DNA of 64,000 nucleotides from BD2-11 sp965221785 (GTDB taxonomy: Bacteria; Gemmatimonadota; Gemmatimonadetes; Longimicrobiales; Gaopeijiaceae), in NCBI GenBank assembly GCA_965221785.1, contig CBDCSR010000001.1, positions 62,001 through 126,000 on the forward strand, in the 5' to 3' direction. The position numbers were made by a program, and so were the translations under genes. The notes beneath the pieces were generated by a model. That model was not told where the DNA came from and ran no database searches. It worked only from the letters and a program-made list of their open reading frames with translations. This document shows, piece by piece, positions 25,091 to 33,102 of the stretch (positions within the stretch are counted from its first letter, which is position 1; every line of letters begins with the position of its first letter).

Positions 25091-26247
25091 CCGGGAAGTC
25101 CCGCCAGAACATTTTCGCGCCCGCGCCCCGCGCGCGCCTCGAGCCAATCCGCGAACCTGCGTTCGGGCCGGCCTTCCCAGGCCCGGCGATGCCAGGCGTC
25201 GCTCGCGAGCAGCGAAAAGCCGAGCGTGGCTTCACAGAACACCATCTGTTCGCGCGCGCTCTCCACCTTTCCCCAGCTCGTGGCCTCGCGCAGGGTGGAC
25301 CCGGACAGGGCTCCGTCACGGCTGTCCGCCACCGTGAGCTGCACGGCGTACCGGTGCATCGACACCTCCGCGGGCGCCGCCGCCCCTGTCCCATCCTCTG
25401 AAGCCGACGCCCGCCCCGAGCCGGCATCGTCCTCGTGCAGCATCTCCGCGGCCACCACGATGTCCTGGGCGAAGTTCTTCGGGACCCCTCCGCCGAGCAT
25501 GAGCAGCCCCGAAGCGCGGGAAGCGAGCTTGATGCGGGCGAGCTCGAGGAAGTCCCTCCCCGAGTCCAGCGACACCGGTTCGCGCCCCTCGCGCGCGGCG
25601 GCGGCCTGGTGCAGCACGATGCCGAACCCGGCGGAGGAGTCGCTGAGGGCGGGCACGAAGATGGGAACCCCCTTGCGGTACGCGGAAAGCACCACGGATT
25701 CCGACTCGGGAAAGCTCGCATCGAGGAAGCGACCCATTTCGGTCAGGATCTCACGGGACGAGTACGGGCGCGCGGAAAGCCGATCGAAGATGCGCCTCAT
25801 CGTCCGGTCGCAGACGCGCAATTCCTGCTCATCGATATACGTGTCGTAGATGCGGTCTATGGCCAGCTCGCGCAGGCGTTCGTCCGGCACCACCGGATGC
25901 TCGGGCGAGCCGGGCGCCATGTAGTGCCTGAACCCCAGGGCCTCGAAGAAGTCCTGATCCACCATGTTGGCGCCCGTCGACACCACCACGTCCACCATGC
26001 CGGAGTCGATCAGCGTCACCAGCGCCTTCTTGAGGCCGGCGGACACGAGCGATCCCGCGAGCGTGAGGATGACGGTGCACTCCCGGTCGGCGAGCATCTC
26101 CGAGCAGATGTCCGCCGCGCGCGCCAGGTTGCGGGCCTGGATGGCCGTGCGCCGGAACTGGTCGATGACCGGACGGGCGTCGAACGCACGGATGTCGACG
26201 TGCTCCACCGGCCGGCAAAGAAGGTCGCGTCTGGCAGGATCGCTCAC
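25087..26247 (-). CDS. Deoxyhypusine synthase-like protein
   Basis: A 386-aa member of the deoxyhypusine synthase fold. The family's active-site lysine block is present: SWGKV with Lys327, which in the eukaryotic enzyme forms the imine with the spermidine-derived butylamine. NAD-site blocks are also seen: SLVSAGLKKALVTLIDSGMV, VSTGANMVDQD, and LGGGVPKNFAQD. Bacteria lack eIF5A, so the reaction is probably on a free polyamine (a homospermidine-forming or similar activity), which is inference. The GTG start at 26247 is supported by an AGGGAGG site 6 nt upstream. An internal low-complexity loop (GSGRASASEDGTGAAAPAE) is an insertion. It is divergent from the arginine operon. Confidence 0.85.
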   Translation of the reverse strand: MSDPARRDLLCRPVEHVDIRAFDARPVIDQFRRTAIQARNLARAADICSEMLADRECTVILTLAGSLVSAGLKKALVTLIDSGMVDVVVSTGANMVDQDFFEALGFRHYMAPGSPEHPVVPDERLRELAIDRIYDTYIDEQELRVCDRTMRRIFDRLSARPYSSREILTEMGRFLDASFPESESVVLSAYRKGVPIFVPALSDSSAGFGIVLHQAAAAREGREPVSLDSGRDFLELARIKLASRASGLLMLGGGVPKNFAQDIVVAAEMLHEDDAGSGRASASEDGTGAAAPAEVSMHRYAVQLTVADSRDGALSGSTLREATSWGKVESAREQMVFCEATLGFSLLASDAWHRRAWEGRPERRFADWLEARAGRGRENVLAGLPG

Positions 26248-26533
26248 GCAGCCTCCCTGTGCTGCAAACGGTTGGAAGAACCGGTAATCTGCCGGAATCC
26301 GCACCTCTCCGATACAGGCGGCGCCAATTGGCGGCATTCCTCCATTCCCGGCACCGCCGGGGGTGAACGAGATTGTCCGGGGCATTCGTCGCCCGCAGCC
26401 AACGCCGGCAGGGGGTTGACGATTCCCCACAACTGCATATCATGTGCATATCATGGTTAGTATGCCATTTTGTCATGTGGCGTCCGCCAAAATGTCAGAC
26501 CGACGACCGATTCCCCTGCGATCCTCTGCCAAA
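26248..26533. other. 286-bp divergent region between DHS-like gene and argR
   Basis: Contains the leftward AGGGAGG ribosome site, a rightward promoter (26416-26443), tandem GCATATCATG repeats and three operator-like sites, listed separately. A GTG/ATG-initiated extension of the argR frame starts inside it (26444/26453/26492), but the operator copies overlap those codons. Confidence 0.7.
26416..26443 (+). promoter_or_regulatory. Predicted argR operon promoter
   Basis: TTGACG (26416-26421) and TATCAT (26438-26443), each 5 of 6 to the sigma-70 consensus, are separated by 16 bp. The start of transcription would be near 26450, just ahead of the operator-like sites. The -10 lies within two tandem copies of GCATATCATG (26435-26444, 26446-26455), 11 bp apart. 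Confidence 0.5.
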
Positions 26534-26539
26534 ATGTCA
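26463..26539. promoter_or_regulatory. Three operator-like sites before argR
   Basis: TGCCATTTTGTCA (26463-26475), CGCCAAAATGTCA (26485-26497) and TGCCAAAATGTCA (26527-26539) share the core TGnCATTTTGnCA in either orientation. Their starts are 22 and 42 bp apart. The last two are embedded in a longer duplication, GCCAAAATGTCAGACCGACG (26486 and 26528). They match the palindromes before the amidohydrolase gene at 5221. Placed just downstream of the predicted promoter, they suit repression, perhaps autoregulation by ArgR. Confidence 0.55.
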
Positions 26540-27010
26540 GACCGACGAACAACTCCGGCACAGCGCCGGGTGGTGATCGCGAGAATCCTGGAGGACGGCG
26601 AAGTCGCCAGCCAGGAGGAACTCGTGCGCCTGCTGGGAGAACGCGGGATCGTCGTGACCCAATCCTGCATCAGCCGGGACCTGGCCCGGTTGGGAGCGAT
26701 GAAGGGCGCGGGCGGCTACAGCCTGCGGCCTCTCAACCTCTCGCGGGAGGACCGCCGCACGCTCTCCAGCTACGCGCGTTCGGTGCACGCGGCAGGTCCG
26801 AACCTCACGGTGGTGCGCACCGCGACCGGCGCCGCCCAGCGCATCGCGCTCTTCCTCGACCGGATGGGCTGGAAGGAGGTCCTGGCGACGCTGTCAGGCG
26901 ACGACACCATCTTCATTGCGACGCGAAACCGCAGCGAGCAGCGCGCCCTGGTGGGCCGGCTGCGGCGCGAGGCCGGCCTGACGGGCCCCCGGAGCGGGGA
27001 CAATGCGTAG
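26534..27010 (+). CDS. argR: Arginine repressor-like transcriptional regulator
   Basis: A 158-aa ArgR. The N-terminal winged helix spans residues 8-60 (VVIARILEDGEVASQEELVR, then the recognition helix VTQSCISRDLARLGAMK). The C-terminal oligomerisation and arginine-binding domain is about 80-155, with DRMGWKEVLATLSGDDTIFI holding the GDDT motif at the arginine site. The frame is open from 26444, but ATG 26534 gives the normal family length (150-160 aa); earlier ATG codons at 26453 and 26492 lie in operator copies and would add a repeated AKMSDRR peptide. No Shine-Dalgarno is visible at any of them. It overlaps the next gene by 8 bp and heads the arg operon, so autoregulation by arginine is likely. 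Confidence 0.88.
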   Translation: MSDRRTTPAQRRVVIARILEDGEVASQEELVRLLGERGIVVTQSCISRDLARLGAMKGAGGYSLRPLNLSREDRRTLSSYARSVHAAGPNLTVVRTATGAAQRIALFLDRMGWKEVLATLSGDDTIFIATRNRSEQRALVGRLRREAGLTGPRSGDNA

Positions 27011-28061
27011 CATCGTCATCGACAAACTGGCGTCCGTGGCCTCCGACCTGGGTGCCGACCGGGAAATCCGCGTCGGCGACCGCATTCCGAGCGAGGAGGG
27101 CGTGATGGTCGCAGTCGAGGTGCTGAACGAGAAGTCCTCCTACAACCAGCTGGAACTGGCCAGCGGACGCATGGCGCGCGTACGCCGCGGGGATGTCATC
27201 GTGGGCGCGCTGGGCCACCGCAAGGCGCTGTTCGGCTACTCCGGCTACGTCCCCGAAGCCACGCGCCCGGGCGACATCGTGCAGATCCTCAACATGGGCG
27301 GCGTGCTGGGAGTATGCGACGCCGTCAACGCATCTCTGGGACAGCCCTTCGATGCGCGTGTGCTCGGGGTGGTTCTCGAGTTCCCCTACCTCGGCGAGCG
27401 CGTGGGCGTCCCGGCCCGGGTGGGCGGCGATCCACTGGACACCGGAGCCCGACTGGAACTGGGGGGAGTTCCCGTGGTGGCCCTCGCCGGCACCTGCATG
27501 AACTCCGGCAAGACGGCGGCGGCGTGCGCGGTGATCGGGCGGCTCCGGCACAGGGGACATGTCGTCGACGCCTTCAAGGCAACCGGCGTCTCGCTACGGC
27601 GCGACATCCTGGCCATGGAGGACGCGGGGGCGCGCAACACGTCCATCTTCACCGACTTCGGCGTGGTCAGCACCGGGCCGGGGAATGCGCCCGATCTGGC
27701 GCGCACCATGCTGCAGCGCCTGGCTGCCGAGCGTCCCGACGCGATCGTCTTCGAGCTGGGCGACGGAATCCTGGGCGCATACGGCGTGGAGGCCATCCTG
27801 CGGGACGACGCGGTGCGCGCAAACATCTCGTGCCTGCTCCTGTGCGCGTCCGACCCGGTAGCTGCCTGGGGCGGCGCGAGGCTGCTCGAAGAGGAGTTCG
27901 GGATGTCTCCTGCCTTCATCACGGGGCCCGCGACCGACAACCAGGTCGGGCTCGACATCATCCGGGAGAGAACGGGGCTGGAAGGGGTCAACGCCGTGAC
28001 CCACGGCGCCCGGCTCGGAGACGCCGTAGCCGGCCGCATCGGGCTGGGGACACATGCCTGA
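27003..28061 (+). CDS. P-loop protein of unknown function in the arg operon
   Basis: A 352-aa soluble protein that I do not recognise by name. The N-terminal 150 residues form a beta-rich domain with VAVEVLNEKSSYNQLELASG, RRGDVIVGALGHRKALFGYS and LNMGGVLGVCD. The C-terminal half has a clear Walker A, VALAGTCMNSGKTAAACAV, followed by VVDAFKATGVSLRRDILAME and the Walker-B-like DAIVFELGDGILG. The layout (N-terminal domain plus SIMIBI-type P-loop) recalls DUF1611-like or dethiobiotin-synthetase-like proteins without matching either closely. It overlaps argR upstream and argC downstream by 8 bp each, so it is translated as part of the arginine operon. A role in arginine/glutamate metabolism or its control is inference from context. 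Confidence 0.75.
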   Translation: MRSIVIDKLASVASDLGADREIRVGDRIPSEEGVMVAVEVLNEKSSYNQLELASGRMARVRRGDVIVGALGHRKALFGYSGYVPEATRPGDIVQILNMGGVLGVCDAVNASLGQPFDARVLGVVLEFPYLGERVGVPARVGGDPLDTGARLELGGVPVVALAGTCMNSGKTAAACAVIGRLRHRGHVVDAFKATGVSLRRDILAMEDAGARNTSIFTDFGVVSTGPGNAPDLARTMLQRLAAERPDAIVFELGDGILGAYGVEAILRDDAVRANISCLLLCASDPVAAWGGARLLEEEFGMSPAFITGPATDNQVGLDIIRERTGLEGVNAVTHGARLGDAVAGRIGLGTHA

Positions 28062-29109
28062 GTCGATCCCCGCCATCGTCCTCGGCGGATCCGGCTACGT
28101 GGGCGGCGAGCTGCTTCGTCTGCTCGCGTCCCATCCGTCCATGCGGCCGGCCGCGGTCGTGTCGCGGAGCCACAGGCACGAGCCGGTGGAAGCGGTCTTT
28201 CCCAACCTGCGTGGTGTGTGGCCGGGCCTGCGCTTCACTGCCATCGACGACCTGCCCGACACGCTCGGCGACCGCTGCGCCATCTTCTCGACGGCCGCCC
28301 ACGGAGCCAGCGCCCACCTGGTCGACCGGGCCCTCGGCGCCTGTGAGGAGCGGCAGTGCGTCCCGAGCGTGGTCGACGTATCCGCGGATTTTCGCTTTCG
28401 CGACCCCGAGGCCTACGAAGCCGTGTACGGGATCGAGCACGGCGCCCCGGATCGCATGCCGATGTTCCGGAGCCTGCTGCCGGAGCACGCCACCACGCGC
28501 AAGCCCCGCCACGTCGGCCATCCCGGGTGCTTTGCGACCGGGATGTTGCTCGCCACCATGCCGCTGATGCGCCCCGGGCTGGTCGATCCCCGCCTGATGG
28601 TGAGCGCGGTGACGGGGAGTACCGGGGCCGGGCGCGCTCCCAGGCCGACGACCCACCATCCGACCCGGCACGCCAACATGTTCGCCTACAAGCCGCTCGC
28701 GCATCGCCACGCGCCGGAAGTGGAAGGGATCCTGCGGGCTTTGACCGGCCGAGGCGTTCAGCTGCACTTCGTTCCGACGTCCGGCCCGTTCGCGCGCGGC
28801 ATCTACATGGTGTTGCATGCGCAGCTGCTCGACGGCGTTGACGCGAGCCAGGTGCGCGACGCGTATGCCGATCACTATGCGAAGGCGCCCTTCGTGCACC
28901 TGGTCGATGCGCCGCCGAGGCTGAAGGACGTGGTGGGCAGCAATCACGCCCGTCTGGCCACGGCGGTGAACCGGGGCGCGCTGGCGGTTACGGTGGCGCT
29001 TGACAACCTGGTCAAGGGCGCGGCCGGAGGGGCGATCCAATGGATGAATGTGCTGCATGGGCTTCCCGAAACCACCGGGCTTACCGCTCCGGCGCCGGCG
29101 TGGATGTGA
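28054..29109 (+). CDS. argC: N-acetyl-gamma-glutamyl-phosphate reductase (ArgC/LysY family)
   Basis: A 351-aa NADPH-dependent reductase that converts acyl-glutamyl phosphate to the semialdehyde. The nucleotide-binding start is IVLGGSGYVGGELLRLLASHP, the catalytic cysteine lies in HVGHPGCFATGM, and the substrate block is SAVTGSTGAGRAPRPTTHHP followed by YKPLAHRHAPEVE. The THHP...YKP...HRHAPE pattern is closer to my memory of LysY-type or succinyl-type ArgC than of the E. coli enzyme, so the acyl group or carrier on the substrate may differ. It overlaps the P-loop gene by 8 bp and argD by 4 bp (GTGA). Confidence 0.9.
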   Translation: MPESIPAIVLGGSGYVGGELLRLLASHPSMRPAAVVSRSHRHEPVEAVFPNLRGVWPGLRFTAIDDLPDTLGDRCAIFSTAAHGASAHLVDRALGACEERQCVPSVVDVSADFRFRDPEAYEAVYGIEHGAPDRMPMFRSLLPEHATTRKPRHVGHPGCFATGMLLATMPLMRPGLVDPRLMVSAVTGSTGAGRAPRPTTHHPTRHANMFAYKPLAHRHAPEVEGILRALTGRGVQLHFVPTSGPFARGIYMVLHAQLLDGVDASQVRDAYADHYAKAPFVHLVDAPPRLKDVVGSNHARLATAVNRGALAVTVALDNLVKGAAGGAIQWMNVLHGLPETTGLTAPAPAWM

Positions 29110-30296
29110 ACGCGCAACCGACGGCGCTCATCCCGGACGCGCGCGAGGCCGAGGCGCGGCATCTGGCCCAGGTGTACGGCCAGTTGCCGGTGGAGCCGGT
29201 ATCGGGCCGGGGCGCGTATCTCCGGTGTGCCGACGGGCGCCGGCTGCTCGACCTCTACGGCGGGCACGCGGTGTGCGCGCTCGGCTACGGTCACCCGAAA
29301 GTGCTGGAAGCCGTCCGCAGACAGGCGGGCGAACTGATGTTCACCAGCAACGTGAACGCGCTGCGGGTGCGGGCGCGCGCCGCCGACAAGCTGGCCGAGT
29401 TCGCGCCGGACGACCTCGACTGCGTCTTCTTCGTCAATTCCGGTGCGGAGGCCAACGAGAACGCGCTCAGGCTGGCCTGCAGATTGACGGGCCGCAGGGG
29501 CGTGGTCGCGCTGGAACACGGGTTCCACGGCCGTTCGGCCGCGGCCGCGGCCGTGACTTGGCGGGCCCGCGAGCGCTGGTACGGCTTCCCGGACACCCCG
29601 TTCGACGTGACCTTCGTGCCGCGCGACGACACGGCCGGGGCAGCCGCCGCCATCGACGACAAGACCGCAGCCGTCATCATCGAGCCCATCCAGGGCATCG
29701 CGGGCGCGTACGTGCTCCAATCGGACTACGTGCGTGCCTTGCGCGCGGCCTGCGACCGCCACGACGCCTTCCTGATCGCGGACGAGGTACAGTGCGGGAT
29801 GGGGCGGAGCGGAAAGCCCTTCGCGATCGAGCACGCCGGCGTCGTTCCGGACATGCTCACCACCGCAAAGGCGCTCGGCGCCGGGTTCCCCTGCAGCGCG
29901 CTGATCATGTCACGGGCTCTGGGCGATCAACTGCGAATCGGGGACATGGGAAGCACCTTCGGGGGCGGTCCGCTCGCGTGCGCGGTCATCGAAGTGGTGC
30001 TGGACACCATCCGCGAGGAGGGGCTTCTGCAGCAGGTGGCGACGCGCGAGCGGGAGCTTCGCGCCAGTTGTGTTACGGGGCCTGTGCTCGGGATTCGCGG
30101 CCGCGGCATGCTGCTCGGGCTCGAGTGCACGACCTCCGCGCGCGAAGTTCGCGACGCGCTGCTGGACCGGGACATCCTCGCGGGAACCAGTTCCGACCCG
30201 GCATGGCTGCGCGTCATGCCTCCGCTGACGCTGCGGGCGTCCGAAGCAGCGCAGCTCGCCGAAGCCCTGCGGGCCATGCCGAAGGAGGCAACGTGA
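29106..30296 (+). CDS. argD: Acetylornithine aminotransferase family (ArgD)
   Basis: A 396-aa class-III PLP aminotransferase forming acyl-ornithine from the semialdehyde. Diagnostic blocks: LDLYGGHAVCALGYGHPKV, FVNSGAEANENALRLA, EHGFHGRS, IIEPIQGIAGA, LIADEVQCGMGRSGK (PLP-binding Asp and following Gln) and the PLP lysine in MLTTAKALGAGFP. GTG 29106 is chosen because it overlaps the argC stop as GTGA, the same coupling seen at the argD-argB junction; GTG 29100 is a near alternative. Expected length for the family. Confidence 0.92.
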   Translation: MNAQPTALIPDAREAEARHLAQVYGQLPVEPVSGRGAYLRCADGRRLLDLYGGHAVCALGYGHPKVLEAVRRQAGELMFTSNVNALRVRARAADKLAEFAPDDLDCVFFVNSGAEANENALRLACRLTGRRGVVALEHGFHGRSAAAAAVTWRARERWYGFPDTPFDVTFVPRDDTAGAAAAIDDKTAAVIIEPIQGIAGAYVLQSDYVRALRAACDRHDAFLIADEVQCGMGRSGKPFAIEHAGVVPDMLTTAKALGAGFPCSALIMSRALGDQLRIGDMGSTFGGGPLACAVIEVVLDTIREEGLLQQVATRERELRASCVTGPVLGIRGRGMLLGLECTTSAREVRDALLDRDILAGTSSDPAWLRVMPPLTLRASEAAQLAEALRAMPKEAT

Positions 30297-31234
30297 AGCG
30301 CTCACGCGCCGCCGACCGGGGATTTGCCGGCCTGCGCGCCGCCGCGCCCTACGTACGCCTCTTCCGCGAGCGCATCTTCGTCCTCAAGGTGGGCGGCGAG
30401 GTCCTGCAGGGCGCCGGGCGCATCGATGCTCTTATGGAGCAGGTGGGCATCCTCAACTCCCTGGGGATCCGCCTGGTTCTCGTGCACGGCGGAGGGCCCC
30501 AATCCACCGAACTCGCGCGCCGCCTCGGCCACGAGCCCCGAATGGTGGCGGGTCGCCGGGTCACGCGTTCCGAGGACCTGCGCGTCGCCGCCCAGGTGCT
30601 GAGCGGCGAGGTCAACACGGCGCTGCTGGGCGCCTGCCGGAAGGAAGGGTTTCGCGCCGTCGGCATCTCGGGAGTGGACGCCGGTCTGGTGACAGCCACG
30701 CGCCGTCCCCCCGTGCACATGGAGGGGGAGGGTCCGGATCCCGTGGACTTCGGATTCGTGGGAGACATCGAGTCCGTCGACCCTTCGTCGCTGCACGTCT
30801 TCCTGGACCAGGGATGGGTGCCGGTGGTGAGCCCCCTTTCCGCGGACGTGGAGGGCCGGCTGCTCAACATCAACGCCGACACCGTGGCGAGCGCGCTCGC
30901 GCAGGCGCTTGAGGCCACGAAGCTCGTTTTCACCATGTCGGCGCCCGGCATCCTCCGCGACCTTGAGGATCCGGCGACACTCATCTCCTACCTCGACCTG
31001 GCGAAGCTCCGCGAATTGCGTGAGCAGGGCGTGCTCGCCCGGGGCATGCTGGCCAAGGCAGCAGCCATCGAAAGCGCCATCGAAGGCGGCGTCCCGCGCG
31101 TGCATCTCATCTCTGGAAGCGCGCGCGACAGTCTGCTGCGCGAGATCTTCACCAACGAGGGCTCGGGCACCCTCGTCGTGCGCAGCGTCGGAACGCTGTC
31201 GAGTGACGAGCAGCAGGCGGGGGAGGGCGGGTAG
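30293..31234 (+). CDS. argB: Acetylglutamate kinase family (ArgB)
   Basis: A 313-aa amino-acid kinase that phosphorylates acyl-glutamate. Blocks: FVLKVGGEVLQ (phosphate-binding Lys), LVLVHGGGPQSTELARRLG, VAAQVLSGEVNTALLG, VVSPLSADVEGRLLNINADT and TMSAPGILRD. GTG 30293 follows an AAGGAGG ribosome site and overlaps the argD stop (GTGA). An N-terminal extension of about 25 residues before the kinase core is present. No argA, argJ, argE or argF is in the visible operon, so the acylation and later steps are encoded elsewhere or differently. Confidence 0.9.
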   Translation: MKRSRAADRGFAGLRAAAPYVRLFRERIFVLKVGGEVLQGAGRIDALMEQVGILNSLGIRLVLVHGGGPQSTELARRLGHEPRMVAGRRVTRSEDLRVAAQVLSGEVNTALLGACRKEGFRAVGISGVDAGLVTATRRPPVHMEGEGPDPVDFGFVGDIESVDPSSLHVFLDQGWVPVVSPLSADVEGRLLNINADTVASALAQALEATKLVFTMSAPGILRDLEDPATLISYLDLAKLRELREQGVLARGMLAKAAAIESAIEGGVPRVHLISGSARDSLLREIFTNEGSGTLVVRSVGTLSSDEQQAGEGG

Positions 31235-31240
31235 GGAAGC

Positions 31241-32050
31241 CTAACCCCCCGGCCCCTCGAACATCCCTTCCGGCATCTCCAGCGACGCCTCCATGTTGTC
31301 GAAGTTCACGCGCGAGTAGCCGGTCGAGTCCGGGCGCCCCGCGGAGAGCAGGAGCGGGCCGAACTGGTTCCATTCCGTCCAAGCCAGCGTGAAGGCGGGC
31401 TCGGGGTCGCTGGCGTTGCGCCAGTGCTGCCAGTAGGCCATCAGGCCCGTCTCGGGGTCCACCCAGCCGCGGTATCTGTTCTGGGGGGTGCGCCCGACGC
31501 CCTCGAAGGTGAGTTCCACCACTTCATAGGGCCGGTCGTCCATCGCCATTTCTCCCAGATAGACGGTGTTGACCCCGGGATCGGCCCATTTGTAGGGCAT
31601 CAGCAGCCAATAGGTATCGTTGATGAAGCTCCCATGGGCGCGATCCGCCAGCGAGTCGGACACGGCCGGGTCCGTGACGAGTTCACCATCGAGCCAGATG
31701 CGCTCGCTCTCCGTGGGGTTGTTGGTGTCGATGACGGCCACGATCTCCTGTTCGCCCGAGGCGCCGACCATGCGGTACATCCCGCCCCAGACGTCCCACC
31801 GGTGCGCACGCCGGTCGAGCACCGGACCGCCGCGATCCACCACCCGGTCGAAGGCGATGTAGCGGACCCGTTCCCATCCGCGGTCCGGCGCCATCTCCTC
31901 CATCATGCGGCTGTAGATGCGCTGGAGATCCGGGTCCTCGAAGTACGTGCGGGGTCCGTCGTCCGCCGGAGAACACGCCGACGTCCAGAGGGCTGCGGCT
32001 GCAAAGACGGCAACAACGCGGTGTATGGGCTGCGCAGAGACGAAACGCAT
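31241..32050 (-). CDS. Secreted lipoprotein of unknown function
   Basis: A 269-aa protein with a lipoprotein signal ending in ALWTSACSP (Cys at about residue 26) and no other membrane segment. The mature part has strands such as RWDVWGGMYRMVG, TYWLLMPYKWADPGVN and GWVDPETGLMAYWQHWR, which resemble families of periplasmic beta-barrel or lipocalin-like proteins, but I cannot name one. ATG 32050 has a GGAGGAG site; ten further codons upstream are possible but not needed. It converges with argB, only 6 bp between stops, and is followed upstream by the cysteine-synthase gene on the same strand. Confidence 0.75.
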   Translation of the reverse strand: MRFVSAQPIHRVVAVFAAAALWTSACSPADDGPRTYFEDPDLQRIYSRMMEEMAPDRGWERVRYIAFDRVVDRGGPVLDRRAHRWDVWGGMYRMVGASGEQEIVAVIDTNNPTESERIWLDGELVTDPAVSDSLADRAHGSFINDTYWLLMPYKWADPGVNTVYLGEMAMDDRPYEVVELTFEGVGRTPQNRYRGWVDPETGLMAYWQHWRNASDPEPAFTLAWTEWNQFGPLLLSAGRPDSTGYSRVNFDNMEASLEMPEGMFEGPGG

Positions 32051-32147
32051 GGGCTCCTCCATGTACCGATGGGCAGACACCGGAATACTAGACGCGGGCG
32101 AGCCCCGTTGCCAGCCGGAGATGGTCGATTCGCGCTGCGGGCCCGTG

Positions 32148-33056
32148 CTACTCTTCCGGCGAATACAACGCCGTCGTCAGATAGCGCGCGCCGTCGTCGG
32201 GCGAGATAGCGGCGACACGATGGCCCGGTCCGATCTCGCGGGCAATCTGGAGCGCGGCGTATACGATGCCGCCGCTGCTCATCCCCAGAAAGAGGCCTTC
32301 CTCGCGGGCGAGGCGTCGCCCCAATGGGAAGGCGTCTTCCTCGTACACCGTGATCACCCGGTCCAGCACCGTCCGATCCAGGTTCTCGGGGATGAACCCC
32401 GGTCCCATTCCCTGGAACTGGTGCTGCCCGCGCTCCCCCCCTGAAATCACCGGCGAGCGCGCCGGCTCCACCGCCACCACCTGGATGCGCGGATCCATCC
32501 CCTTCAGGAACCGCCCGGCCCCGCTGATGGTCCCGCCGGTCCCCGATCCGTACACAAACACATCGATGCGCCCATTCATGTCGGCCCAGAGTTCCGGCCC
32601 GGTGGTCTCGTAGTGGATGCGCGGATTGGCGGGATTGGAGAACTGGTCCGGGTAGAAGGCTCCGGTCTCCGACGCGATGCGCTCAGCCTCCTCCCGCGCC
32701 GCCAGCATGCGCCGCTCCGGGTCGGTGAGGACGATATCGGCACCGTAGGCTTTCAGCGTGCGCTTGCGCTCCGAGCTCATCGACGAAGGCATGCAGAGGA
32801 TGAGCCGGTATCCGCGCCACGCCGCGATCTGCGCCAGGCCGATGCCGGTATTCCCGGAGGTGGGTTCGACGATGGTGCCTCCGGGCTTGAGAAGCCCCCG
32901 CGCCTCGGCGTCGTCGACCATCGCCCGCGCCGTCCGGTCCTTGATCGAGCCGGCGGGATTCATGCCCTCCAGCTTGAGCCACACCTCCGCCATGGTCGGG
33001 TCCACGACGCGCTCGAGGCGCAGCGTCGGCGTCCGTCCGATCAGTGAGTCGATCAT
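32148..33056 (-). CDS. cysK: Cysteine synthase family PLP enzyme
   Basis: A 302-aa fold-type II PLP enzyme that makes cysteine from O-acetylserine (or, in relatives, cystathionine or phosphoserine-derived cysteine). The PLP lysine is Lys39 in NPAGSIKDR; the substrate loop is EPTSGNTGIGLA; the phosphate-binding loop is GSGTGGTISGAGRFLKG; and the C-terminal SSGGIVYAAL is usual for CysK/CysM. The gene symbol is a family-level choice; CysM or a CBS-like specificity cannot be excluded. It stands alone between a lipoprotein gene and the Tat amidase gene on the same strand. Confidence 0.88.
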   Translation of the reverse strand: MIDSLIGRTPTLRLERVVDPTMAEVWLKLEGMNPAGSIKDRTARAMVDDAEARGLLKPGGTIVEPTSGNTGIGLAQIAAWRGYRLILCMPSSMSSERKRTLKAYGADIVLTDPERRMLAAREEAERIASETGAFYPDQFSNPANPRIHYETTGPELWADMNGRIDVFVYGSGTGGTISGAGRFLKGMDPRIQVVAVEPARSPVISGGERGQHQFQGMGPGFIPENLDRTVLDRVITVYEEDAFPLGRRLAREEGLFLGMSSGGIVYAALQIAREIGPGHRVAAISPDDGARYLTTALYSPEE

Positions 33057-33102
33057 GGTCGCGCCATTACCCGCGCCGGGCTTCGGCCTTCCTGGTTTCG
33101 TC

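Noticed and set aside
26444..26533. N-terminal extension of argR from GTG 26444
   Set aside because: Would start inside the -10 repeat and run through three operator copies; the 158-aa form has the normal ArgR length.
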